DNA of 64,000 bases from an uncultured Bacteroidota bacterium (GTDB taxonomy: Bacteria > Bacteroidota > Bacteroidia > Bacteroidales > P3): assembly GCA_902778925.1 (NCBI GenBank), contig CACYZN010000026.1, positions 1 to 64,000 on the forward strand, read 5' to 3'. How positions within the stretch are numbered: position 1 is the first letter of the stretch; each line of letters begins with the position of its first letter. This document shows, in pieces, positions 16,901 to 23,813 of this stretch. The translations under genes were made by a program, and so were the position numbers. A model generated the notes under the pieces. That model was not told the DNA's origin and did not search any database. It saw only the letters and a program-made list of their open reading frames with translations.

Positions 16901-17730
16901 TTATTGTGTCGGCCCAGGACAGCGTCTACGCCCGACGCATAGTGTGCGACCTGGCGGCGGACGACATGTACGGGCGCGGCATGCAGATGCGGGGCGACTC
17001 GATAGCGGCCGACTACCTGCGCCGCGAGCTGATGGCCAACGGCGTGAAGCCGCTGTGCGACCGCTACTACCAGTATTTCCGCTTCCCGCAGTCGCGCACC
17101 AAGCCCCCTATCGTCAAGGCGGGCTACCGTTCGCAGAACATCTGTGGCTACATACCCGGCGAGGTGGACACCATGATAGTCTTCACCGCCCACTACGAGC
17201 ATCTGGGCATGAACGGCGACACCGTCTTCCACGGTGCCCATGACAACGCCAGCGGCACGGCGGCGGTGATGGACCTGGCCCGCATGGCCAACCAGCAGCG
17301 TGGCCACTACACATACGTCTTCCTGCTCTTTGGTGGCGAGGAGAGCGGCCTCGTGGGCTCGCGCTGGTTTGCCGAGCATCCGCTAATTTCGCTCGCCAAG
17401 GTGAAGCTGCTGGTCAACATAGACCTCTTCTGTGGTGGCGACGACGGACTGATGGTGGTCAACGCCAACAGCCGCGAGACGGCGCCGTATGTCGACCTGC
17501 TGCAGCGCATCAACGACCTGCAGGGCCTTACGCCCAGGATCGGGCGTCGCGACAATGCCGCCAACAGCGACCACTACTGGTTCACCGGCGAGTGTCCAGC
17601 CATATTCATCTACACCCTCGGCGGTCCCTTCGGCGGCTACCACAGTCCCACCGACACCTGCGAAGGCTGTGGCCTGGCCAACTACCACCGCCACATGACC
17701 CTCCTGCGCGCTTTCATCGAACAGCTGTAG
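16843..17730 (+). CDS. Secreted M28-family metallopeptidase (aminopeptidase-like)
   Basis: 295 residues. The signal peptide (about 1-24) has an unusual core, FTFHLLPFTF, encoded by TTTCACC repeats. The di-zinc M28 core is complete: HYEHLG, HDNASGTAA (bridging Asp), GGEESGLVGS (Glu base and ligand), NIDLFCGGDD and the final GGYHSPTDTCE histidine. It probably removes N-terminal residues from peptides in the periplasm or outside. The leader can fold onto the signal-peptide codons. It sits after pruA and before a small membrane protein gene, each apparently a separate unit. Confidence 0.9.
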   Translation: MKNIKYLLLVFTFHLLPFTFIVSAQDSVYARRIVCDLAADDMYGRGMQMRGDSIAADYLRRELMANGVKPLCDRYYQYFRFPQSRTKPPIVKAGYRSQNICGYIPGEVDTMIVFTAHYEHLGMNGDTVFHGAHDNASGTAAVMDLARMANQQRGHYTYVFLLFGGEESGLVGSRWFAEHPLISLAKVKLLVNIDLFCGGDDGLMVVNANSRETAPYVDLLQRINDLQGLTPRIGRRDNAANSDHYWFTGECPAIFIYTLGGPFGGYHSPTDTCEGCGLANYHRHMTLLRAFIEQL

Positions 17731-17775
17731 ATTGTTCTTTCAATTATCAATTCTAATCTTTAAATACATAAAGCT

Positions 17776-18021
17776 ATGGGTATCATCATCACAATCCTTA
17801 TCGGAGCCCTTGCCGGATTCCTGGCGGGCAAGATCATGAAAGGGGCCGGCTTCGGCTTCTGGGTCAACCTCTTGGTTGGTATCGTCGGCGGCTTCATCGG
17901 CGGCAACGTCCTGGGGTGGATAGGCATCCACTGGGGCAGCACCCTCGTGGGCCAGATCATCACCGCCGTCATCGGCGCCGTCATCCTCCTTTGGGTTATC
18001 TCCCTTATCAAGAAGAAATAA
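17776..18021 (+). CDS. GlsB/YeaQ/YmgE family stress-response membrane protein
   Basis: 81 residues, nearly all hydrophobic, with three predicted membrane segments rich in glycine (IGALAGFLAGKIMKG, GIVGGFIGGNVLGWIGI, IITAVIGAVILLWVI) and a Lys-rich end. This is the transglycosylase-associated/GlsB signature. The family sits in the inner membrane and is induced by stress in other bacteria; the molecular role is unclear. It is followed by a hairpin terminator at 18045. Confidence 0.88.
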   Translation: MGIIITILIGALAGFLAGKIMKGAGFGFWVNLLVGIVGGFIGGNVLGWIGIHWGSTLVGQIITAVIGAVILLWVISLIKKK

Positions 18022-18044
18022 GTGGAACCCAACCCTCTCGTACT

Positions 18045-18073
18045 AATGCTGGTCCTGTGGCCAGCATTTTATT
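18045..18073 (+). terminator. Terminator after the GlsB-like gene
   Basis: AATGCTGG (18045-18052) pairs with CCAGCATT (18061-18068), followed by TTATTT. Confidence 0.7.
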
Positions 18074-18094
18074 TGCCATATCGCAAAATGTTCG

Positions 18095-18102
18095 TATCTT
18101 TG
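18095..18102 (+). promoter_or_regulatory. Bacteroidota -7 element of the third LRR gene
   Basis: TATCTTTG with a leader of about 120 bases that contains a CTCGCTT/AAGCGAG hairpin near 18106-18137. Confidence 0.65.
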
Positions 18103-18227
18103 CACTCGCTTTCGAGAGCTGAAAGCAGTAAGCGAGAAAAAGCATTGCTGCAGCACATACCCTCATGCCTTTTCTTATTGTATTGAATTATTGTTCTGCG
18201 GGAGGGTCGCGGGAAGAAAAATAATAG

Positions 18228-20045
18228 ATGAAACGTAAATGCTTGTTTGCCGTATTGTTGGCCATATCTATGTGTGTGACTGCACAAGTGAATAATTATC
18301 CAGCTGTCACACCGTCTGGACATACATTATACTATAACATTGCTGATGGAGAAGCGGAAGTCACCTTCAAAAGCTACAATTACCCCAATTATGGCAGTTT
18401 GATAGACAGTACATTGATAATACCGGACAGTATTATGTATGAAGACGTCAAATACCCGGTAACCGCAATCGGCTACCAGGCATTTGCGTATGCAGAGATG
18501 CAGCATGTTGTCATCCCCAATACCGTACGTACTATCGGCATGTGGGCGTTCGGTCCATGCCCGTATTTGACGGAGGTGGTTATTCCAAATTCCGTTGTTG
18601 TGATGGGACAGGGAGCGTTCGGTGGTTGTTATAGTTTGGCTTCTGTTGTGCTGCCGGATTCGATAACTGCCATCGCGAGTCAGACATTCGATGCCGACAC
18701 TTCACTTGTTTCAATAGTCATTCCCGACGCAGTGACCACAATAGGAGCTGGCGCCCTTTCGCAATGTTACAGCCTCCGGTCGGTAACATTCGGGCGTTCG
18801 GTGAACAGTATAGAAGGTGGAGCCTTGTCTCATGGGAAGAATTTGGACACTCTTGTTTTTCTCTCTAATGTAGCCCCGTGGATTGGTAACATATTCTATA
18901 CCGACACGCTTCACCTTGTCATAGACATCCCATGTGGATCCTACCACTCGTATTATCCAAAGTTCGGTTCAAACCATACATATATTGTACCATCGGTCAA
19001 CCTGTCTATGAATGTTACCTCTTCGGCTCCAGATTGGGGCATCGCGAATGTCGTACTAGATGCCGATCAGCAGGATGTGAGATGCGACTCAAGTGCTGTG
19101 ATACAAGCTACAGCCAACTACGGCTATCACTTCACTGGATGGAGCAATGGCAGCATGGCGAACCCAGACACATTGATGATTGACAGGGATAGTGTATTGA
19201 CTGCCGGTTTTGCGAAGAACAGCTACACGGTGGAGGTGCAGAGCTCCGACCCGACTATCGGCTCTGTCACTGGAGTCGGTGTGTTTGACTATCTTGATAC
19301 TATTGTGTTGGCCGCAACTGCTGTAAGCCCATACCACTTTGTATGTTGGAGCGACGGGAACACGCAAAACCCACGGCAATATGTTGTGACAAGCAATGCT
19401 GTGAGAACTGCAATGTTTGGTATTGATACATTTAGCGTGAACCTTCAGGTCGATAGCCTCACCCATGGCATCTGTACAGGTTTCGGCAACTACCCATACG
19501 GTTCTGCAGCCTTAGTGGTGGCAGTGCCATACAGTGGATACCAGTTCTCTCATTGGAGCGACGGTTCGACGTTCAACCCCTACATTTTTGCTGTGGTTGA
19601 CAACGTCCAACTGACAGCATTCTTCTATGAAAACGGTAGCCCCTACCAAGATACCTTAGTGGTGCATGACACAGTGTATGTGGATGTCCCGGTTCATGAT
19701 ACCACATACATAGCGCTGACAGATACCTTGTATTTAACAGCGACAGACACTCTTTTTCTCCACGATACAATTTATCTGCCGCAATACATCCACGATACCG
19801 TTTATATCACTCAGGAAGGCATCGATGGCGTGGAGGCGCTGAATGTCAAGGTGTATTCTAGCCAAGGGCAGATTGTGGTGGAAGGTGCCGAGGGCAACAT
19901 GGTGACGCTCTATGACGTGAACGGACGTGTGCTGGCTACCAAGCAGGATGAATACGCTCCGCTGCGTTTTGACTCGCCCGTCAGCGGTACCTATATGATT
20001 AAGATAGGCAATCATCCAGCCCGCAAGGTGGTGGTGATTAGATGA
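18228..20045 (+). CDS. BspA-like LRR surface protein with three InlB-type repeats and T9SS tail
   Basis: 605 residues. Signal peptide 1-20. At least six BspA-type LRRs (about 55-215: VVIPNTVRTIGMWAF, VVIPNSVVVMGQGAF, VVLPDSITAIASQTF, IVIPDAVTTIGAGAL). A VIDIPCGSYHSYYPKF block and three InlB B-like repeats follow (about 255-470, each with a GY-F-W-S-G-NP core). Next comes a DT-V stalk (LVVHDTVYVDVPVHDTTYI). The tail (VYSSQGQIVVEGAEGN to RKVVVIR) is nearly identical to that of the gene at 1874, so both probably use T9SS for export and surface anchoring. It is less GC-rich than the genes around it. Confidence 0.82.
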   Translation: MKRKCLFAVLLAISMCVTAQVNNYPAVTPSGHTLYYNIADGEAEVTFKSYNYPNYGSLIDSTLIIPDSIMYEDVKYPVTAIGYQAFAYAEMQHVVIPNTVRTIGMWAFGPCPYLTEVVIPNSVVVMGQGAFGGCYSLASVVLPDSITAIASQTFDADTSLVSIVIPDAVTTIGAGALSQCYSLRSVTFGRSVNSIEGGALSHGKNLDTLVFLSNVAPWIGNIFYTDTLHLVIDIPCGSYHSYYPKFGSNHTYIVPSVNLSMNVTSSAPDWGIANVVLDADQQDVRCDSSAVIQATANYGYHFTGWSNGSMANPDTLMIDRDSVLTAGFAKNSYTVEVQSSDPTIGSVTGVGVFDYLDTIVLAATAVSPYHFVCWSDGNTQNPRQYVVTSNAVRTAMFGIDTFSVNLQVDSLTHGICTGFGNYPYGSAALVVAVPYSGYQFSHWSDGSTFNPYIFAVVDNVQLTAFFYENGSPYQDTLVVHDTVYVDVPVHDTTYIALTDTLYLTATDTLFLHDTIYLPQYIHDTVYITQEGIDGVEALNVKVYSSQGQIVVEGAEGNMVTLYDVNGRVLATKQDEYAPLRFDSPVSGTYMIKIGNHPARKVVVIR

Positions 20046-20148
20046 GAAATGTCCGCGAGTTGTCAAGAATAATTCATGATAATTCGCGGTCATTTGCGGT
20101 AATTCGCGTTTAATATAGAAGTAGCGGAACGTTAAAGTTTAGTTAAAA

Positions 20149-20178
20149 AAGGCCCTGTCGCACGACGGGGCCTTATAT
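20149..20178. terminator. Bidirectional terminator between LRR and FKBP genes
   Basis: GGCCCTGTC (20151-20159) pairs with GACGGGGCC (20164-20172), loop GCAC. Six A lie before it, giving a T-run on the minus strand, and TTATATT follows on the plus strand. A GC-skewed AATTCGCGG-type short repeat precedes it (20080-20110). Confidence 0.75.
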
Positions 20179-20250
20179 TATATATGCGTCACTTTATAGG
20201 ATTGAGGGAATGCGACGCGGTGTTCTTTGAAATGCTGAGAAGATAGGTTC

Positions 20251-20859
20251 TTACAGCACATTGATGAGCTCGACGGTGAAGATGAGGGCGGCGTAGGGCG
20301 GGATGTCGGCGCCGGCGCCGTGCTCGCCGTAGGCGAGGTTGTAGGGGATGTAGAACTTGAAGATGGACCCCTCTTTCATCAGCTGCACACCTTCCGTCCA
20401 GCCGGCGATGACCTGGCGCAGGCCGAATTCGGCAGGCATGCCGCGGCGGTAGCTCGAGTCGAAGACGGTGCCGTCGATGAGGGTGCCCTCGTAGTGGCAG
20501 CGCACGGTATCGCTGGCCTTGGGTTTGCGGCCGGTGCCCTCTTTGACGACCTCGTACTGCAGGCCGCTGGAGGTGGTGGTCACTTCGGGACGCAGTTTGT
20601 TGCGGTTGAGGAAGGATTCGCCTTCGCTGCGGGCTGCCTTGCCGCGCTCGGCGGCTTCGGCCTGCTGGCGGTCTTCGAGCTCGGTGAAGAAGTGCTGCAG
20701 CACCTGCTGAACCTCGGCGGCGCTCATCTGTTCGGGCCGGCCTTCCATCACGTCGCGTATGGCGGCGGCATAGTCGTCTACGTTCAGGCTCTTTCCCAAG
20801 CCCATTCCAATCAGTTGGTGGCCAATATTGTGGCCTAATGCATAGCTAAGTTTATCCAT
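20251..20859 (-). CDS. FKBP-type peptidyl-prolyl cis-trans isomerase (FklB-like)
   Basis: 202 residues without a signal peptide, so probably cytoplasmic. The N-terminal dimerisation region (MDKLSYALGHNIGHQL, about 1-85) is followed by a linker helix and a C-terminal FKBP domain (about 95-202): VRCHYEGTLIDGTVFDSSYRRG, VIAGWTEGVQLMKEGS and IPYNLAYGEHGAGADIPPYAALIFTVEL-type motifs, with the binding-pocket residues Tyr, Phe, Asp, Trp and Tyr in place. It accelerates Xaa-Pro isomerisation in protein folding. The gene starts just downstream of the BtuF-like gene (1 base between), so they are cotranscribed. Confidence 0.92.
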   Translation of the reverse strand: MDKLSYALGHNIGHQLIGMGLGKSLNVDDYAAAIRDVMEGRPEQMSAAEVQQVLQHFFTELEDRQQAEAAERGKAARSEGESFLNRNKLRPEVTTTSSGLQYEVVKEGTGRKPKASDTVRCHYEGTLIDGTVFDSSYRRGMPAEFGLRQVIAGWTEGVQLMKEGSIFKFYIPYNLAYGEHGAGADIPPYAALIFTVELINVL

Positions 20860-20860
20860 A

Positions 20861-21793
20861 TTATTGTTTGTTGTTCATTCTTTCTCTTAAATACAGGATG
20901 GCGTCGATGTTGCGTGGCACCTGTAGGTCGAGGGTGCCGCTGACGATGCCTATGACGTGGCCGTTGCGGACGGCGCGCAGGCGGTTATAGGGCTTCATGC
21001 CGCAGAAGGCGGCGCTGTCCTCGCGGCGCACTATGATGTAGTCGGGCTCTTCCCTCATCAGGGCTTCGAGGCTGTAGCTCCAGCCTTCGATGTCCTCGGC
21101 TATGTTGCGGCCTCCGGCCATGCGTATGATGTCGTTGATGAAGGTGTTGCCGCCGGCGGTGAAGTTGCCGCCAGCGCCGAAGCCCACGACGTAGTAGACC
21201 TTTGGTAGTGCGTTATTGTGTAATTGTGTCAGTGTGTTAGTGTCTAACGCATTGACGCGTTCACGCATTAACGCATTCAGCGAGTCGGCCTCGTGCTCTT
21301 TGCCCACTAGACGGCCTATGGCGCTGATGTTGTCGTATAGGGCTTGGAAGCGGGGCTTCTCGATAACGCATACCATTGGCACACCCATCTGGTCCAGTTG
21401 GTCGGTAGCCTTGCGGCTGACCATCGAGCCGCTGATGACCAGGTCGGGCTTCATGGCGAGGATGCTCTCGATGCTGAGGTTGCTGATGCCGCCGATGGAG
21501 GGTATGGTGGCGACTTCGGGCGGGAACTCGCAGAAGTCGGTGCGTCCCACGAGCAGTTTTTGTGCGCCGAGGGCATACATAATCTCGGTGACGGCGGGCG
21601 AGAGGCTGACCACGCGTTGGGGGTGGGCGGGTATGGCAACGGTGCGGCCGTAGTCGTCGACTACGGTGTCAGTGACGGAGGCTTGCTGCTGCGGCGCACC
21701 GCAGGAGGCGAAAAGAATTATTAAAAGGAGTGAAAGGGAGTGAAAGGGAGTGAGAGGGAGCGAAAGGACAAATGATTTCTTTTTCATTTTCAA
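20861..21793 (-). CDS. BtuF/FepB-type periplasmic-binding lipoprotein of an ABC transporter
   Basis: 310 residues. An N-terminal signal peptide with repetitive core (SLPLTPFHSLSLLLIILF) ends in a lipobox (FASC). The mature part is a helical-backbone metal receptor (cobalamin/siderophore class): YGRTVAIPAHPQRVVSLSPAVTEIMYALG, then VGRTDFCEFP, SIESILAMKPDLVISGS and the second lobe with ALMREEPDYIIV. No permease or ATPase gene is adjacent. The loop between the lobes (residues about 170-192) is encoded by an 8-nt tandem repeat. Confidence 0.88.
   Translation of the reverse strand: MKMKKKSFVLSLPLTPFHSLSLLLIILFASCGAPQQQASVTDTVVDDYGRTVAIPAHPQRVVSLSPAVTEIMYALGAQKLLVGRTDFCEFPPEVATIPSIGGISNLSIESILAMKPDLVISGSMVSRKATDQLDQMGVPMVCVIEKPRFQALYDNISAIGRLVGKEHEADSLNALMRERVNALDTNTLTQLHNNALPKVYYVVGFGAGGNFTAGGNTFINDIIRMAGGRNIAEDIEGWSYSLEALMREEPDYIIVRREDSAAFCGMKPYNRLRAVRNGHVIGIVSGTLDLQVPRNIDAILYLRERMNNKQ
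21218..21281. repeat. Eight degenerate 8-nt units inside the BtuF-like gene
   Basis: On the plus strand: GTGTAATT, GTGTCAGT, GTGTTAGT, GTCTAACG, CATTGACG, CGTTCACG, CATTAACG, CATTCAGC. Three units equal 24 bases, and the array stays in frame, encoding a surface helix/loop. Confidence 0.6.
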
Positions 21794-21811
21794 TTCTCAA
21801 TTTTTCAGTTT

Positions 21812-22591
21812 TCAAGCGTCTTCCATACCGCCGCAGACGGGCAGGAGTACACTGGTGATGTAGGGGCACATGTCGCTGGCGAGGAAGACGCAGGCTTGCG
21901 CCACCTCGTCGGTGGTGCCGGGGCGTTTCATCGGGATGCGGCTGCACCAGGTGTCCATCAGTTCTTTGGGTATGTCGGCCGTCATCTCGGTCTGCACGAA
22001 GCCTGGCGCCACCACGTTGACGCGGATATTGCGGGCGGCGAACTCCTTGGCGCAGCTCTTGCTGAAGCCCACGATGGCGGCCTTGGAGGCGGCGTAGTTG
22101 GCTTGGTTGTAGTTGCCGGCCACGCCGACCACCGAGCCGATGTTGATAATCGAGCCGTGGCCCTGTTTCCACATGGCGGGCTGAATAGCCTTGGTCATGC
22201 AAAACACCGAGCCGAGGTTGGTGTGCATGACGCGATCCATCTGCTCTTCGGTCATGCGCTTCACGGCGGCGTCGTCGGTGATGCCGGCGTTGTTCACCAA
22301 GATGTCCACATGGCCGAAGTCGGCGAGGACTTCCTTGACGAAGGCCTGTGCCTGTTCCATGTCGGCCACGTCTACGGCATAGCCTTTGGCCTTGATGTTT
22401 AGCGCAGGATTCTCGGCGCTTAATGCTGAGTAAATATCATTCAGTTCCTGCTCCACGGCTTCCATGGCGGCGTTGCGCGAGCGGCCGCAGAAGGCTACGT
22501 TGCAGCCCTCTTTGGCAAAGCGTATGGCAATAGCACGACCGATGCCACGGGTGGCACCGGTGATGATGGCTGTTTTGTTTTCTAATATCAT
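21812..22591 (-). CDS. fabG: 3-oxoacyl-[acyl-carrier-protein] reductase
   Basis: 259 residues of the classical short-chain dehydrogenase fold. The NADP loop TGATRGIG, the NNAG motif (ILVNNAG), the catalytic Ser in INIGSVVG, and Tyr/Lys in YAASKAA are all present. The C-terminus ends ..VLLPVCGGM, matching the FabG pattern of a Gly-Gly near the end. It reduces beta-ketoacyl-ACP in fatty acid elongation, in the cytoplasm. A short insertion (NDIYSALSAENPALN) in the second helix region is longer than in E. coli. The BtuF-like gene follows after 18 bases. Confidence 0.9.
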   Translation of the reverse strand: MILENKTAIITGATRGIGRAIAIRFAKEGCNVAFCGRSRNAAMEAVEQELNDIYSALSAENPALNIKAKGYAVDVADMEQAQAFVKEVLADFGHVDILVNNAGITDDAAVKRMTEEQMDRVMHTNLGSVFCMTKAIQPAMWKQGHGSIINIGSVVGVAGNYNQANYAASKAAIVGFSKSCAKEFAARNIRVNVVAPGFVQTEMTADIPKELMDTWCSRIPMKRPGTTDEVAQACVFLASDMCPYITSVLLPVCGGMEDA

Positions 22592-22611
22592 TGGTTATTC
22601 TTTTGTAGCAA

Positions 22612-22721
22612 AGTAGTTAAAAAGTTAAGTAGTTAAAACGATAGCGCTTGTTGTGACTGTTGCAGCGACAAGTACTATTGCCTTAACTACTTAACTACTG
22701 TCTCCTTAACTACTTAAGGTT
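22612..22721. repeat. Inverted TAGTTAAG repeats between fabG and gapA
   Basis: AGTAGTTAAAAAGTTAAGTAG (22612 on) faces TTAACTACTTAACTACTGTC (22683 on), forming an imperfect inverted repeat around a 40-base GC-richer core. The right arm matches the repeat at 101-136 in reverse orientation. Confidence 0.6.
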
Positions 22722-23729
22722 TTAGAGCAGCTTGGCGAGCTTGGCGGCCAGGTCACCTACGCGGGTGCTGTAGCCCTTCTCGTTGTCGTACCAGCTGACG
22801 ATCTTCACGAAGTTGCCGTCCATGACCTGGGTGAGCAGAGCGTCGAAGATGCTGCTGTGGGTGTTGTCGATGATGTCGATGCTGACGATGGGCTCCTCGA
22901 CATACTGCAGTACGCCTTTCATGGGGCCTTCGGCGGCCTCTTTGATGGCGGCGTTTATCTGCTCCTTGGTGACGGTGCAGTTCAGTTCGGCGGTCAGGTC
23001 AACGACGCTGCCGTCGGGAGTGGGGACGCGCATGGCAAAGCCGTCCAGCTTGCCTTTCAGTTCGGGGATGACCAGACCCACAGCCTTGGCGGCGCCGCTG
23101 CTGGTGGGGATGATGCTGACGGCGGCGGCACGGGCGCGACGTAGGTCGCTGTGCGGCTGGTCGAGGATCTTCTGGTCGTTGGTGTAGCTGTGGACGGTGT
23201 TCATCAAGCCGCGCTTGATACCGAATTTGTCGTTCAGCACCTTAGCCACGGGAGCCAAGCAGTTGGTGGTGCAGCTGGCGTTCGAGACGAGCTGCATGTC
23301 TTTGGTCAGCACGCTGTCGTTGACGCCCATGACGATGGTGGCGTCGACGTCCTCGGCCTTGCTGGCGGGCACGGTGAGGATGACCTTCTTGGCGCCGGCG
23401 TTGATGTGTTTCATCATCTGCTCGCGTTTCTTGAACAGACCGGTGCTCTCGACCACAATGTCCACGCCGAGGTCTTTCCAGGGCAGGTTCTGCGGGTCGC
23501 GCTCGGCATAGATTTTCACCTTCTTGCCGTTCACCACGAGGCAATCACCTTCGGCGTGCACTTCGCCGTCGAAGTTCTCGTGTACAGAGTCGTATTTGAA
23601 CAGGTATGCCAGGGTGTTGGCATCGGTGAGGTCATTGATTGCGACAATTTCCAGCTCGGGGTGGGCGAGCATGGCGCGGAAGGACATTCTTCCAATACGG
23701 CCGAAACCGTTGATTGCTACTTTTACCAT
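22722..23729 (-). CDS. gapA: Glyceraldehyde-3-phosphate dehydrogenase, type I
   Basis: 335 residues, full length. N-terminal NAD-binding GFGRIGR, the catalytic cysteine in SNASCTTNC with the downstream His in NTVHSYTNDQ, phosphate-site TGAAKAVG-like SGAAKAVG, and C-terminal SWYDNEKGYS are intact. It catalyses the NAD-dependent oxidation of glyceraldehyde 3-phosphate in glycolysis. A TACTTTTG promoter lies about 55 bases upstream. Cytoplasmic tetramer. Confidence 0.97.
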   Translation of the reverse strand: MVKVAINGFGRIGRMSFRAMLAHPELEIVAINDLTDANTLAYLFKYDSVHENFDGEVHAEGDCLVVNGKKVKIYAERDPQNLPWKDLGVDIVVESTGLFKKREQMMKHINAGAKKVILTVPASKAEDVDATIVMGVNDSVLTKDMQLVSNASCTTNCLAPVAKVLNDKFGIKRGLMNTVHSYTNDQKILDQPHSDLRRARAAAVSIIPTSSGAAKAVGLVIPELKGKLDGFAMRVPTPDGSVVDLTAELNCTVTKEQINAAIKEAAEGPMKGVLQYVEEPIVSIDIIDNTHSSIFDALLTQVMDGNFVKIVSWYDNEKGYSTRVGDLAAKLAKLL

Positions 23730-23780
23730 GTTATTTGTTTTTTAATGATTTATGTTACTTTGTCCTATTTGGTGTGTCTG

Positions 23781-23788
23781 CAAAAGTA
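23781..23788 (-). promoter_or_regulatory. Bacteroidota -7 element of gapA
   Basis: TACTTTTG followed by CAG on the minus strand. Confidence 0.65.
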
Positions 23789-23813
23789 CATATAGTTTTT
23801 GAACTGTGCAAAT

